From Tupaia tana (taxonomy: Eukaryota > Chordata > Mammalia > Scandentia > Tupaiidae): a stretch of DNA of 64,000 bases. This document shows positions 44,418-56,836 of the stretch, in pieces. Both the position numbers and the translations under genes were made by a program. Position 1 is the first letter of the stretch; each line of letters opens with the position of its first letter. The notes below the pieces were generated by a model. The model did not search any database, was not told the DNA's origin, and saw only the letters and a list, made by a program, of their open reading frames with translations. The stretch is from assembly GCA_026018925.1 (NCBI GenBank), contig JAKSZU010000013.1, positions 2,666,001 through 2,730,000 of the forward strand. Reading direction: 5' to 3'.

Positions 44418-44859
44418 GCATGAAGAATTAAGAAAAAGAAAAAAAGGCTTTCCTAGAGCCTTAGGCCTGTAATCCCTGCTACCTGGGAGGTAAGGCAGGA
44501 GGACATGAAGTTGAGGCCAGCAGGGAAACATTTTCAGACCCTGTGTCAGAAATACGGAGAAAACCCAAACAAAAATTAAAGAACAGATCAGAAAAACTAC
44601 ATTTAGAAAATATGGCCAAACAGAGCATCTCCACAACATGTACTATTTTATTACAATAGCAAGACAGAGCATATTCACATTTATCTTTTGTTAAATGTCT
44701 TGTCTGTGACATTCAATTCCATCCAGTTCATCTTTTTTTAAGAATTATTCAATTTTATTTATTATTATTGGGTTGTCAGAAAAGTCATGATGTACTTTTT
44801 TTCTGTTTTTCTATGCCAAAATGCATCATGATTGTTCTCATGATTTAATATTATTATTA

Positions 44860-45012
44860 TTTTTAATTAGCTATAGGGTATGTGTGCTCACCTAAAGGAG
44901 ACAGAGAAAGAGAGAGGGAAAGTGAGAAAACAAGTCTCCATGCCCAGGACTTAAACCTTGGTCATCCATGTGAGAGTTCAGCACCTCAGTCACCATGCCA
45001 CCTGGTGACCCC
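44860..45012 (-). mobile_element. Short-form SINE, minus strand
   Basis: TTAGCTATAGGGTATGTGTG, a GGAGACAGAGAAAGAGAGAG run, then AAGTCTCCATGCCCAGGACT and CCACCTGGTGACCCC. The middle of the long form is missing. Confidence 0.8.
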
Positions 45013-45649
45013 TACAATTAATCTTTCTAAACCCCATTTATATCAGGATATTTCCTGATCACAGAGGTACATGATTCTCTGTCATTGTTCACCTATCCCT
45101 GTAATCTCAATTATTTCAATATAACCTCCATCAGACTCCTTTATATATCACATATACTCTGTATATATTCAATAAATTTCTTTCAGTCAACTCTGCTTAG
45201 CTTAACCAAATTTCACTTTCTTGTGAAATCAGAAATGTTACATAGATAAAATTCCAAATAGACGATAATAAAATTTTTAAAACACTCATTTTTCTGCACT
45301 AGAAAAATCACTTATGCCGTTATGCTAAATCATGTGGCACTTGGGCTCTCCTATGGTGTCCAGGTGTTTAGACCAACACAAGTCTAGATGTTTCTGGGAA
45401 GGTTATTTTTAGATGTAATTATTATCTAAATCTATAACCTATGAGAAAAGCAGATGACCCTCCATTATATGAGTGGGCCTCAATGGATCAGTTAAGAGAC
45501 TTCACAGAAAAGACTAAGGAGCTCCAAAGAGAAAGGAATCATGTTTAAGAGAAATGATTCATGTTTAAGACTGCATCATCCACTCTTGTCGCAATTTTCA
45601 GTCTGTTAGCCTAAACTACATATATGTGTGTGTGTATATATGTATATAT

Positions 45650-45800
45650 ATACTTTTTTTTTTAATTTGAGAAAGGGTGCATGTACTTGCCAGTGTGAAA
45701 AAGGGAACTAGAAAGAGAAGAGGGTGAGATAGCATCTATTCCATGAGAAATGGTCACATGGCAATACATTCTCCAACATTCCTCCCCACTTTGAGGATTT
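45650..45800 (-). mobile_element. Diverged SINE fragment, minus strand
   Basis: T-run, GAAAGGGTGCATGTACTTGC, CAATACATTCTCCAACATTC and TTTGAGGATTTTCT follow the reversed SINE. The head is absent. A TA/TG-rich microsatellite lies just left (45,620-45,650). Confidence 0.7.
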
Positions 45801-45879
45801 TCTAAAAAAATATTTATGATTTCTTATTTACATTCAATCATTGAACAGCTTGTTAAACTAAATTATATTGGCCTAAAAT

Positions 45880-46225
45880 GGATGCTGTACTCACACTTGA
45901 TTTCCTATGGAAAAGCCGAAATCCTACATATTAGGCTGTTTTCCTGAGCTGGTTACTAAGTTACAGTTAATCACACTAGCCACACTTCAGTCAACCACAG
46001 AAAGCCCATCTCTTAGGCTGTCCCAAGTGCCTATGATCCAGCTGTAACCAATCCAATGACTTCTCTACCTCACTCCCTCATTTTCTTTTCTGTACAGCAC
46101 TTTCCTTTTCTGCAAGCTGATATACCCCATGACCACATGGCTATCCAGAGTCTCTTGGAAGTCATCTTTTGGGAGACTGCCCAATTTAAACTGGCCTCTA
46201 TTTGTTTAAATAAACTCCATTAGAT
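45880..46225 (+). mobile_element. Possible retroviral LTR
   Basis: AACCAATCCAATGAC (CCAAT-like), then AAGCTGATATACCCC, an AATAAA at 46,208-46,213 in the phrase TTTAAATAAACTCCATTAG, and CTCTTGGAAGTC upstream give an LTR-like order. No termini or duplication found, so tentative. Confidence 0.35.
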
Positions 46226-46479
46226 TTTTATTTGTCTAAAATGTTGTTTTTATCAATCTCTAGATGGCACTTTATGGCTTTTCAAAGTATGCATGTAGAG
46301 CATGACAGTCAAGTCAAGGACATTACCCTTTTCAGAGGACTTTACATTTTGTGTCTGGTAAGTGATTCTTCCCTGAGCCCTCCCACCATCTACTGCACAC
46401 TTACCTCCCTTATAGCCTCTGGTATCTACCTTTGTCCTCCCTTACTCTTATATCTTTGGATTTTTCAGTTTCTGCCATA

Positions 46480-46790
46480 GAGTACAGACATTTGGTGTGT
46501 GTTGAGTGGAAATAGGTTTATCTTTCATAGTCTTACTTTGCTTAGCTTAAATTTTCTATATTCATCCACTTTGAATCAAATTATGTGGTCTCATTCTTCT
46601 TTAGGCCCGAGTAATATTCTGTAGCATATATATGCCCCCTTTATTTTTCAGTCTGGTCATGAGTTCTTGGGTACTTAGGTTGGTTTCATGTTTTAGCAAT
46701 TATAAATAATGCTAAAGTAAAGTATGGTACAGTGATGTGTAAGTGTCGTTCCAACTGAGTGTGTTCCTTTCCCTTGTTTAAAGGACTTTC
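46480..46790 (-). mobile_element. L1 3' fragment, minus strand
   Basis: CATAGAGTACAGACATTTGG, GTCTTACTTTGCTTAGC, CCGAGTAATATTCTGTAGC, GTTGGTTTCATGTTTTAGC and AATTATAAATAATGC parallel 7,795-8,050 of the truncated L1 (C-terminus of ORF2, reversed). More diverged; the 3' UTR may extend left to about 46,225. Confidence 0.85.
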
Positions 46791-46799
46791 ATAGTCAAG

Positions 46800-47265
46800 A
46801 CTAAAACATCAACCCTTGTCAGTGTTTCGAGTCTGGAACAGGTTACTTTCATTCATTCAAAACTTGAATGCTTCTTTCTAACAAGACACTAAATATGAAA
46901 GAGAAATCATAGACATCTGGTGCTTTCAAATACATCAAGCCTAATTCATGGCTAAAGAATATACAGAAACATCTAAAGCAGGATCAGCACCATTCTGTAA
47001 AGGCCACACAGTGAATATGTTTGACTCTATGGGGAGTGAAATATTTCCAGTAGTACTGGTGTTGACCATCATTTTATCATGATACTACCACTGGCACTCA
47101 CTTGATTGCAAGATGTAAACAAATAATGATCAGTCACTTACAGGAAGGCATTTCTAGAAAAGTCAGAGAGGTGAGATTTTGCCATACAGGAAAGAAAATG
47201 AGAATTACTGAGGGTCACTTGGAGTGGAGGTTTTTACTTTTATTCTTATTATTTTATAAAAATAA
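46800..47265. other. Unassigned DNA
   Basis: No gene or named repeat recognised. CACTTACAGGAAGGCATTTC at about 47,133 resembles 23,360 and may be a weak repeat. Confidence 0.4.
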
Positions 47266-47269
47266 TAAT

Positions 47270-47440
47270 TCATTTTTAATTTTTTTTTCAATTTTGTATA
47301 GGTCAAGTACAGTCACCAGAGAGAGAGAGAGACAAAGAGAGAGAGAACATGAGAAAGCAAGCTGTCAAGTCCAGGACTTGAACTGTGGTTGCCCATGTGG
47401 GACTCCAGGGCCTTAACTGCTATGCCACCTTCTGGTCCCA
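47270..47440 (-). mobile_element. Short-form SINE, minus strand
   Basis: T-rich tail, GTATAGGTCAAGTACAGTCACC, an AGAGAGAG run, CAAGTCCAGGACTTGAACTG and CCACCTTCTGGTCCC. The middle of the long form is absent. Confidence 0.85.
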
Positions 47441-47471
47441 GAGTGGAGCTTTTTAAAATGTTGGATACCTG

Positions 47472-47740
47472 TCAGGAACCAGCAGTTAGCGTAATGGCTA
47501 TGTCACTGGACTCCCACGTAGTCGACCGTGGTTCGCGTCCCGGGCCCGGTGGCTTAAAACTCACACCGGACGCGTGTGCGTGTGTGCCCAAGATCCCGAG
47601 AGGAGAATGGAGGGGAAAGGATTCCAGCGTGACCATCCCCCCTGGGGGGTGATTTCTCGCTTTCTGTCTCTATGTCTCTCTCTGTCAGTCTGGCGAGCGC
47701 ACGCGCCCTATAGCAAAAAACCTGTCCAAAAAAAAAAAAA
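47472..47740 (+). mobile_element. Young long-form SINE with 12-bp TSD
   Basis: Nearly identical to the copy at 11,624, CpG-rich, with B box GGTTCGCGTCC and a clean A-tail. GTTGGATACCTG is repeated at 47,460-47,471 and 47,741-47,752. Confidence 0.95.
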
Positions 47741-47781
47741 GTTGGATACCTGGCAATCAGACACTCTGTTTTGAAGATAAA

Positions 47782-47804
47782 AACAAACAAACAAACAAAC
47801 AAAC
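47782..47804. repeat. (AAAC)n repeat
   Basis: Five AAAC units. Confidence 0.9.
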
Positions 47805-48257
47805 TGAAGACAAGAACACAGTGGGTATATATGTGGGGAAAATGAAAAAGTCAAAGTTTAGAAATTTACAACTTGAGGGCATATGCTGGTAGGCTAGGAG
47901 GAAAAGGTAAAAGGGTGGAAGGTTAAGTTGTATTATTACTACAGATGACATAGGTGTTCCTGGTTATAGGCTCTATGGTGTGGTAGTAACTGACCTGGAA
48001 TGGAGATAAAGACTCTAAGAGGGAACATTAGTGGGTCTGGGACAATAGGTTACTATGGGTATCGGGTTCACCAAAGATTCTTCGCTTTTTGTCCTTGCCA
48101 GAAATTTTACAGAATCTGCATGTTTTCATCAACTCTAAGTTTCATACACTGCAAATCAATGATTAAGGTTGGCCAAGAAAATGCATGTATAATGTTGTAT
48201 AACAAGTCAATAGACTGGTATGGTGGAAGGGGTTGCAATGAATATCTGATTAGTTTT

Positions 48258-48284
48258 GTTATTATTATTATTATTATTATTATT
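48258..48284. repeat. (TTA)n microsatellite
   Basis: Nine ATT-type units. Confidence 0.95.
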
Positions 48285-48289
48285 GCAGG

Positions 48290-50260
48290 AACTGCCAAAG
48301 TTCTGGTGTTTAATAATCAATAGCACAACTGACCAAGGCCCGAAATGTGAAGATGACATGTTCAAGACACTGGGGGGAGTCACTCTTTACACCCACTATA
48401 TAGTATGTCGTTAAGAACGCACACTTTATAATATAAAACCTGTCTACACATAGTGGTTAGTTCAGAAAGTCAGATGGTCTCCTCTTGGTGTTCCAGATTT
48501 CGAGCCACAGGGCTCAGGCTGCTCAACACACCTCTTGCCTCAGCCCCCAAACAGGTCTGGGTGGGCAAGCCCAGGTGAGATGGGAATGGACTCCCTCAGG
48601 GCTGGCCCTTAAGCCCCAGTGTCTCCTCTGCTCCTCAGGGTGCCTGGAGTCCATCCATAATCTCTTTCTCCTTTCTCCTTCAGGGGAGATCCCAGTCTTC
48701 ACCCTCTGGCTGGAATCACAAGGTGAGTGAAAGCTAGGCTTCTGCCCAGTCTTCCTCAGCCACAGTTTCCAAGGGTCCCTGCACCTTTCTCTTGCCCTAA
48801 AGCCCGCTCATCTCTTCAATTTATCTTCTTCATCCAAATTGGTGCAGAAAAATTCATACCTTGAAGAGGATAAGAAGGTGTTACATTGAGTATCCTTGTC
48901 CCCTCCCTGTTCATGTAGCCAGTGGGGCAGGTAGACTCCTCAGCCATAGGAAAACCATAAGGATTTCCTTCGCTCCACTCACTAGTGTGCATTAGGTGCT
49001 GGGAAATTGCCTGTGTACATTGGCACTCTGTCTGTGTGGGATGAATGAGCCCCAAGACACTCCTTTCCTGAGGCCCAAGAGGGCCTGGTGCTCTCTGCCA
49101 GGTCCCAGGGTCCTGGCACTGGCTGTATGCAGTACAAGACCCCATATGGGAATGGATCCTCCATACATATGGGAAAACTACTTTCTCTGAGGCCACGTGA
49201 AAGCGAGGCAGAGGCAGAGGCTTCCTCCCAGGGAGCAGAGAACAGTGAGAGAAACCACCACAGCTCTGACAGCCCTTCTGCAGGCCAGGCTGGAGTAGGT
49301 GCTTACCATGGCCCACCCCACCCAGTCCTCACCATGGCCCAGAAGGTGGTCTTCTCAGTTCTTTGGTTGACATAGGAGAGGAATGTTGCTCAGAGGGGTG
49401 AAGTGCATTCCCAAGACATGAGCAAAGAAGTGCCCAGTGGCAGCTATGTCCTGAGGGGGTGAGACTCACCTGTGGGACAGCATTCCAGCACCTGGTGGCA
49501 AGGGGCAAATTTCCAATAGCTATTCAAGAAGATAGGGATGGTGACGGGCTTGCCACTCTGCAATCAGCTCTCAACTGACCCACCATGACCTCCACAGGGT
49601 CTGGTGGGATGGTATCCATCCTCAGGTCTCATCCTGTGTCGGGACCTCTTCATCAGGACAAAGGCAGGATGAAGGTTTGAACATGTAAGGAGTAGGTTAG
49701 AACAAAATAACTCATTGTAGGAGTGTACAGCGAGAAGCACTCATTGACTTCTCTGGTTTTCTAGCACATACAGAAAACCGGCATAGCACCTGGCCAAGGC
49801 TGGGTTAGAGTCTGGGCTTGGAGGAAAGGAAGAGGCTAAACCCCTGGGATCAGGACTGTGAGGTGGTGGAGAGTCAAAGCCCTGGGAAGGGCCCTGGGAG
49901 TTGCTGGGCCAGGAACTGGCCCGCCCAGACCATCTCAGGCTCTAGTTGTGGAGTCCCTGCTCTGTCTGCTCTGGCTGTTGTTGGTGCCCCTGGCCTTCAC
50001 TGGGAAGATGGAGAGAGTCAGCCCTTTGCCCAGTTCCTCCAGACTTCCTGTGTGGCACTTTGCAATGACAACAGCTGCCAGCCCAGGAGCAACAGGGCCC
50101 TGCCCAGGCCTCCTCACTTCAGCCCAAGAACCTTGTGCTGCCACAATAGGCACAGACCTGGGTGTGCACTAACCTCTAGACCCCACGACACCAGGGCCTC
50201 CTCAGGGCCTAGGACCTGTATTAGGCAAAAAGTACCCCCAGCTCTCCACAATGCATCCCC
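48290..50260. other. Unassigned DNA
   Basis: GC-richer than its surroundings, with several overlapping frames up to 183 codons (for example 49,818-50,369), but no domain, splice structure or start context that supports a gene. Confidence 0.45.
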
Positions 50261-51089
50261 CCACCAGCCTGCCATGACCACCAGGCTCCCAACCCCTTAC
50301 CCAGCAAGTTCCTGTAGAGAGCAGGCCGTCCCTCATTTGCCCCACTCACAGCAGGGAGGGCGACTCTGAATCAGGGGTAGTCAGATGCACACCCTGGTCT
50401 GCGTTACTTTTGGCTTCCCCTGAGGAATGGCATGGGGACTTCAGGGGTAAGGTCTGACTCAGGGTCAAAAGTGTAGGAAGAGGTCCCCCCTGTTGGGTTT
50501 TAAGAGGCCTGGGCCCCAGGGACATTTAACACAGCACATGGACATCTCCAACATCTTCAGGCAGAGGAGCCCGGTAGGGGCTGTCACTGGGATGTGAGTG
50601 CCTGGTTACCAGGGTTCCGAATTCTATTGGGATTTGTTGTCAAGGAAAGGAAGTCACTTTCTGGGGTCTCCTTCCCTGAGCATCTTCCTCAGGCCAGATC
50701 ACTCAAAGGTCCTGAGGGACTGCAAACTGCCCACCCCCATCTGCCCTCATCTTATCCTAACCGTGCAGTTACACCTGCACAGACCCCACTGTCCAGGGCC
50801 AGTCCTAGGTACAGCCAGCATCCTAGCTTTGAAAAGACACACCTGGGCTAAGTCCTGGATGGACAGCCCTTTCTTACCACCTCTGTGACCCTGGACTGGT
50901 CACGGGGCCTCTTAGGGTCTGCCCAGCATCTCATCTGCTCCCTGGGCACCATTCCGGCATCAATTCTCTAGTGGTGTCGTCAGGTGTCTACCCCGTAAAT
51001 GCCTATATTCCCTGAGAAACTTGAGGACTGCTACCTCAGGAAGCTAATGCACAAACTCAGAGACAGAAAATTACAAAAGGAGTGAGATA

Positions 51090-51352
51090 GGGACCAGCAG
51101 TTGGTGTAATGGCTATGGCACTGGACTCCCATGTAGTCGACCGCGGTTCAAGTCCTGGACCCGGTGGCTTAAACTCATGCCAGGTACGTGTGCATGCGTG
51201 CCCAAGATCCCAAGAGGAGAATGGAGAAGAAGGGGTTGTGACGTGGCCGTCCTCCCTGGGGGTGATTTCTTGCTTTCTGTCTCTCTGCCTCTCTGTCTCT
51301 CTGTGTCTTTCTGGTGAGCCCACACGTGCTATAACAAAAACCTTTCAAAAAA
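51090..51352 (+). mobile_element. Long-form SINE inside copy B
   Basis: GGGACCAGCAGTTGGTGTAA, B box GGTTCAAGTCC, GAGAATGGAGAAGAAGGGG and the GTGAGCCCACACGTGC end with a short A-tail. Absent from the matching place in copy A (about 13,735). Confidence 0.93.
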
Positions 51353-51599
51353 AAAAAGAAAGTGTGAGACAGAGAGGAATACAACTCCATCCAAACTCGC
51401 TCCCACAGTGTGGTCTAAGGAGTCACTTCCCTCCTCCTTGTTCTCTGGTCTTCACAGTGGGATGGTTGAAGATAGCTGCAATTTAGATTTCGTCTCTCTC
51501 TGGCATGACCCTTTCGTGGTTTGCGTTACATGCGGCATCAGATCCAAGAGCCTCCTCTTAGCCTAATGGGTGGAACTCTGGCATGGCTCTCAAAATCTC

Positions 51600-52090
51600 T
51601 ACTCCCTAGGGCCATGTTGTGTAATGCCCTCTCCCTGAGGGAAAATTTGATGTAGTATGTGCCTTATAAAGGACAAGATAATAGAAACCAATAAGATGTG
51701 ATATACAAGACTGAGTCATCGAAACTACGTGTCCTCTGCCTGGTTCCCTTAGTCCAGTTCCTCGGTCCATCTTCCTCTGTTTCTCTCTTTCTGATCCCAA
51801 GAAGTAGCAATGCAAGGTGGATTGTGGAGATCTGTCCTTGGACAGACCCCAGTGGCAAGGAACCAACAGAAGACCTCAACTAACAGAGAAGAACTGAGGC
51901 CCTCAGCACATGGACTCCTGCCAAGAACCTGAGAGAGCTCAGAGGTGGGTCCATCCAGTGTGAGCCTCAGTGTGTCCACAGCTCCAGCCTCCTGGCAGAC
52001 TTGGGTCCAGAGGCCCAGCTGAGCCATGCCCAGCTCGGATCCACAGAAACTGCAATGATGACTGTGGATGTTGGAAGCTGACAGTGAGAA
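51600..52090 (+). mobile_element. MLT1-type LTR in duplication copy B
   Basis: AATGCCCTCTCCCTGAGGG, GAAGAACTGAGGCCCTCAGC, CCAAGAACCTGAGAGAGCTC and ATCCACAGAAACTGCAATGA, parallel to 13,975-14,480. Confidence 0.75.
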
Positions 52091-52144
52091 TAACACTATA
52101 AACAATGGCAGACCATGAGCAGTGTCCAGGCGTGAGGTCTGTCC

Positions 52145-53918
52145 TGCCTGCACACCTTTCTCCCAAGCTCATTCAGACAGTGTCCTCATTCTGATTCCCT
52201 CCCTGTTTAAACTCCTTCCTTGCATTCATGTGCCCTGAGCCTCCACTCAAGCACACTGATCCCAGGTGTGTGCAGGGCTGGCTCCCTCTGATCTCAGCTT
52301 CAGTGGCCCCTCCAGGTGACCTCTCTCAGACAGCCCACTAGGGACCCAGCCTGTTTCCCACCCCAGCACTTTCTCTCGTCTTTCACTCACATTTGCTTTT
52401 ATAACTTTCTTTGTTTCCACCTCCAGACTGTGAGCTCCCGGGAGCAGGGTCCCCATTGGTGACTTTCAGAGATTCCCTGGGGCCCGAATCCATTCCTGCC
52501 CATGGTGAGCGCTTGTGTCTAGTTGTTGAGTGAAAAGATGAGCAGTTCTCAGAGCCCTCTGCCCCCCTCTGAACACCTCACCTGCTGGAGATAGATTCTA
52601 GTGAAGGATGGTTCACATTGGGTGCAAACAAGGGGACACCAGAATGACCCTAGGGGCTTTATTTTTATTTGTTTTTATCTCATTCCCTTATCCTCTGGGT
52701 ATCTCTGCCTTGCAAATCCCTCATTCTCAATTTAGCCATACAGGGGGGTGTAGATTACAAGCATTTCTTTAAGAGTATGAAGCAGGGGGCTGGTGGGTCA
52801 TAATGTTAACAAAGCCAACATCTGGCCTTCATCTCTCGGCTTTCAAAGCATTAACTTCTGTAGATAATCATACTGTAGCTATTGGATCTTCAAATTCTCT
52901 CTTGGTTATTCCCGTCAACGTGACAATTATGATCTACTATCCTTCATTTTAAACAAAGGCCTGCTCTTCATGACTTCCCCAGCAGCTATTATTTCCTATA
53001 CATGCTGCTCTTCACTGCAAAACTTTTTCAGATAAGCTTTCTAATGGATTGCCTCTACAGCCTCATCTTTCCTTCCAAACACTTCTTTCCTGGCTCTACC
53101 TGCTCCACGGAGCACAATGTACCCTGTCTCCCCCTGGTGGCCAGCCTGAGCACTGCAGTCCCAGCCTGAAGCCCAGAAACAAAATCCTCCCCCGCTTTGG
53201 TGTCCTCAGAGGTGTGCCTTCCAGAATGGAGGGCACATCATGGGGTTCAGCAGGCTGCAGGGTCATGAGAGGGGCCTCAGTAGACTCCCTGCCCCCCCTA
53301 TCCAAATGCACATGACACGCATTGTCCCTGGGATGTCCAGATCACACCACTGGCCTCTCGACCCAGCCAAGTCAGTGACTTGAACCCCACTTCCAAAAGA
53401 CAACCTGAGTCTCCAACACTGCTAGTCACGTTCCTGGACCTTGAACTCATGGCTTAGTGCTCCACCATTTCCACAGAACCCCAGGTCCTTCAGTCTTGGA
53501 AACTCACAATATGCAACTTACGAAGTCTGTAGAAAGGCGATATTACCCTAGGCCCCGGGTGCACTGTGGGTCACTGATGGCCAGCTCTGATGAACGAAAG
53601 CAGCACACACTTCTGTGAGCCCGAGGATCTTCAGGGTCACAAAGGTAAACCTCCCAATTTTCAGAGAAGAACTCTGCAGCCTTTTCTCCCGTGGCTTCCC
53701 CGACTCTAATGGATCCCACCGTAGGGTCAGGGGCCCAGATGGTGGATATAGGATCCCATAATCTGTTCTCTTAAGCCTTTTCTGGGGCTAGCCATGACCA
53801 GATAGACCCCAAAACCTTGGGAGTCTCCCTACCCATCAGGCTTGCATATCTCCCCTCCCCATGCTAGGTGTTCCTGTCACTTCTCTGCTGTCCCCTCTTT
53901 CTTTGACTCTCACCCTGA

Positions 53919-53966
<48 letters not shown>

Positions 53967-55985
53967 CAGCTGTGCACGCACCTGTGTGAAAGCTGTCATG
54001 CATATACAGAAACTGCAAGAAAATGGCTCCACATGGAAGGGCTGACCCTGGCCCAGGAGGGTGCTGTCCCTTCCCTAGACTTTGCCTGCCAGGTGAGCCC
54101 TGGCCCCTCTGCTCCCAGTGTCCTGATTGTCCCAGGAGGGATCAGATATGAAACTCAGGATGTGTGTGTCCAGCCTCTCCCCCTTGTGGCTGAGTGGATG
54201 GCACACTCAGAGTCTGGTATGGACCCCCATAAACAAGTGGATGTGGGGACCCCTGTGCAGGAAGATGGGAGACGCATGGTAATTGTAAAACCAGAGTCTG
54301 GGGCACATGCCCAGCTCCCCTCTGAGCTGAACCAAGGGCCCCCTGCATTGTTTATCCTCAGTTTCCCCTGTCCCTGCTGTCTGTTGTGTGAACCGGTAAA
54401 CTCTGGAGCTACAGGTCAACCCCACCCCAGTCAGGGCAGGTGGGGTGAAGACTGGAAGACAGAGAAGCCATGGAACATAACCCCTCCCTCACTTTTGTGT
54501 CCCCAGAATCACCAAGGGACAACCTTGTGCAGAGCTGGGTGAGGCTGACTGAGGTGGATGGATACCAGGCTGAAAGGGAGAGCAGTAGGCCCACCCTCAC
54601 CTGCCTCCATGCCTCTGAGCTCCCTGGATGCGCCTAAGACCTTAAAGTCCATCCTGAGCATAACTCAAACCCAACCAGTGTAACAAGGGGCCCCATAACC
54701 ATGTTTGAGTGAGCGTTGGGAGTACTCGTGACTAGGGAACCCCTGGGTGCTCAGAGGTTTATTTCCTTTTACAGATGAGCAATGGCACCAGCGATAGAAG
54801 CCAGCCAGCTCCAAGTGGCCAAGCCTAACTGCATGAGGGCCCAGAACCACTGCTTCTCGACATCTCTCATCCCCACCTTGATCATCAGGACCTGGCCCGG
54901 GCTTTCACCAGTCAGATGATCTTCTGAATCCAGTGCTTCGGGTGCCTGAATCTCTGGGCTTTACACATGGTATACTCACTATCTTGGAGTGGGCATCACA
55001 AACTCGATCTCAATCCCGGATCAAGAGGCTCTGAAAAGTTGCCACATGAACTTGCCTGTCACAGAACCAGACCATGGCCCAGACCAGGGTTGAAGCGAAG
55101 ACAGCTGATGACAAAGGCTGTGCCCTGCACAAGGTGACCTCTGAGGCCAGCCCTGAAGGTGAGTCCACCATGTGTGAGGGCTGTGGGCAGGGACATGACA
55201 GGGATAGGTCTATGGGGGTCAAGGGCTTGGAGGTGGGGTGGGGTCTCTGGGTGAGCAAGCATCCAGCACTTGCAGGTGTGGGGTGTCCCTGGGGAGAGCC
55301 TCTGGACAGGATCATAGAGGGCTCTGATGTCAGGGCAAGGGGTCAGGTCACTGTAGTTTTCTGGGATTGAATGGGGAAGATGCGGTAGAGAGGACACTTA
55401 GTACACAATTGTGGGCCCTCCACGGTGGGTCTAGCTGTGTTATTGCTTCACCACCATCTGGCCCAAGTTTGATGACTTCCATGGTTTCTTTTCTGACAGT
55501 AATAAGACCATGTGACCTACAAAGTAAGGCCATATCTGAGTACTTAAGCCTTTGAGTGAATATGACACAGTGCACAGAGCCAAGAAACTGAAAGATGCTT
55601 TCTAGAGTCTCCATTATGCAAAACAATTAAAACCACATGACACAAAGTTCAGGCAATAAGGACAGTTCACAGGGTCTCATTGGTCATAGTCCTTGTTTAG
55701 AGTATGACGGTGACTGAGGACGATGGTCCACTGGAAAGTGGCCTGATCTAAGGAAGGATTCAATTCCATGATAGTGTGATGATGCAAGTTATACAGACCC
55801 TGGATAGGGCTTAGTGGTGGAAGAGAAGGCCACCGTGTGGCACTAAGCAGAGGTCATTTTTGTCTGCTTGCCGATACATTTCCATAGATTCTCAAGAAGA
55901 TTTTAAGGAATATTTTCTCTTCTGTGGTTGTGATTCCTCTATTTTATGCTGTAAGGGTGCATAGCCATGCCTGGCAGCAGGGAGC
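52145..55985. other. DNA present only in duplication copy B
   Basis: Unassigned, GC-richer DNA with many short frames on both strands. It contains a (GT)n tract (53,923-53,963). No family or exon was recognised. In copy A its ends meet at about 14,518-14,530. Confidence 0.5.
53923..53963. repeat. (GT)n microsatellite
   Basis: About 20 uninterrupted TG units. Confidence 0.95.
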
Positions 55986-56056
55986 TCTACTGGATTTAAT
56001 CCAGTGATACCATAAATGCCATCACTTGTACCCACATAGAAAGTACCCAGGTCTTG

Positions 56057-56199
56057 GGGCCGGCAAATAGAGTGGTGCTTAAAGGTGCTGGATTCCCACA
56101 TGGCCGACTGTGGTTTGAGTCCCAGACCAGGAGGCTTGCTCTCTTGCTTTCCGTTTCTCTCTCTCTCTCTCTCTCTCTCTGTCTGTCTGATCAAGTTAA

Positions 56200-56239
<40 letters not shown>

Positions 56240-56273
56240 GGAATTAAACAAAATAAATAATAATTTTTTTAAA
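56057..56273 (+). mobile_element. Short-form SINE with (AAT)n tail and TSD
   Basis: GGGCCGGCAAATAGAGTGGT, B box GGTTTGAGTCCCAG, a direct switch to the CT-rich part, then an expanded AAT tail (56,199-56,233). AGT(A/T)CCCAGGTCTTG flanks it (56,042-56,056 and 56,274-56,288). The empty site is present in copy A (about 14,586-14,600). Confidence 0.95.
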
Positions 56274-56573
56274 AGTTCCCAGGTCTTGAATATATGTTGC
56301 CCAGATGCACAATACACGTTGTGTAGACACTACCCAGACAGGTTTCTGTATCTAGTAGTGAATAGACTACTGACTAGAAGGTCAATTAGAAGATGTTAAT
56401 TCCAGAAAATGTAACAAAAAAATAAAGTCATGTGTAAAATGTCAAAGAAAACTCTCCACTTCTCTGGGGTCTAGGGAGTCTCTGGTTGGGAAGCTGGGGG
56501 GACACCAGCACCAATGGAATGGCATGCTCACATTTTGTTGGCATGATCCCATAGACCCAACAATGACTTGGAT

Positions 56574-56836
56574 TTATTTATTTATTTATTGAGAGGTTTT
56601 TGCTATAGGGCGCGTGCGCTCATCAGAAAGACAGAGAGACAGGAAGACAAAGTGAGAAATCACCCCCCAGTGGGGATGGCCACGCTGCAATCCCTTCTTC
56701 TCTATTTTCCTCTCTGGATCTTGGGCACGCATGCTCACATGCTGGGTGTGAGTTTAAGCCACCAGGTCCGGGACTCGAACTGTGGTCAACTACATGGAAG
56801 TTCAACAACATAGCCATTACACTAACTGCCGGTCCC
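56574..56836 (-). mobile_element. Long-form SINE inside copy B
   Basis: TTTATTTATTTATTTATTGAGAGG tail side, GCTATAGGGCGCGTGCGCTC, CACCCCCCAGTGGGGATGG and the right end TAACTGCCGGTCCC. Copy A has the empty site near 14,870-14,885. Confidence 0.93.

Noticed and set aside
44768..44860. Mariner-like terminal inverted repeat (GGGTTGTCAGAAAAGTCATGA)
   Set aside because: Only one end-like motif was seen; no matching inverted end or TA duplication could be confirmed by eye.
49818..50369. 183-codon plus-strand open frame
   Set aside because: GC-rich region with overlapping frames on both strands; no recognisable domain, start context or splice sites.
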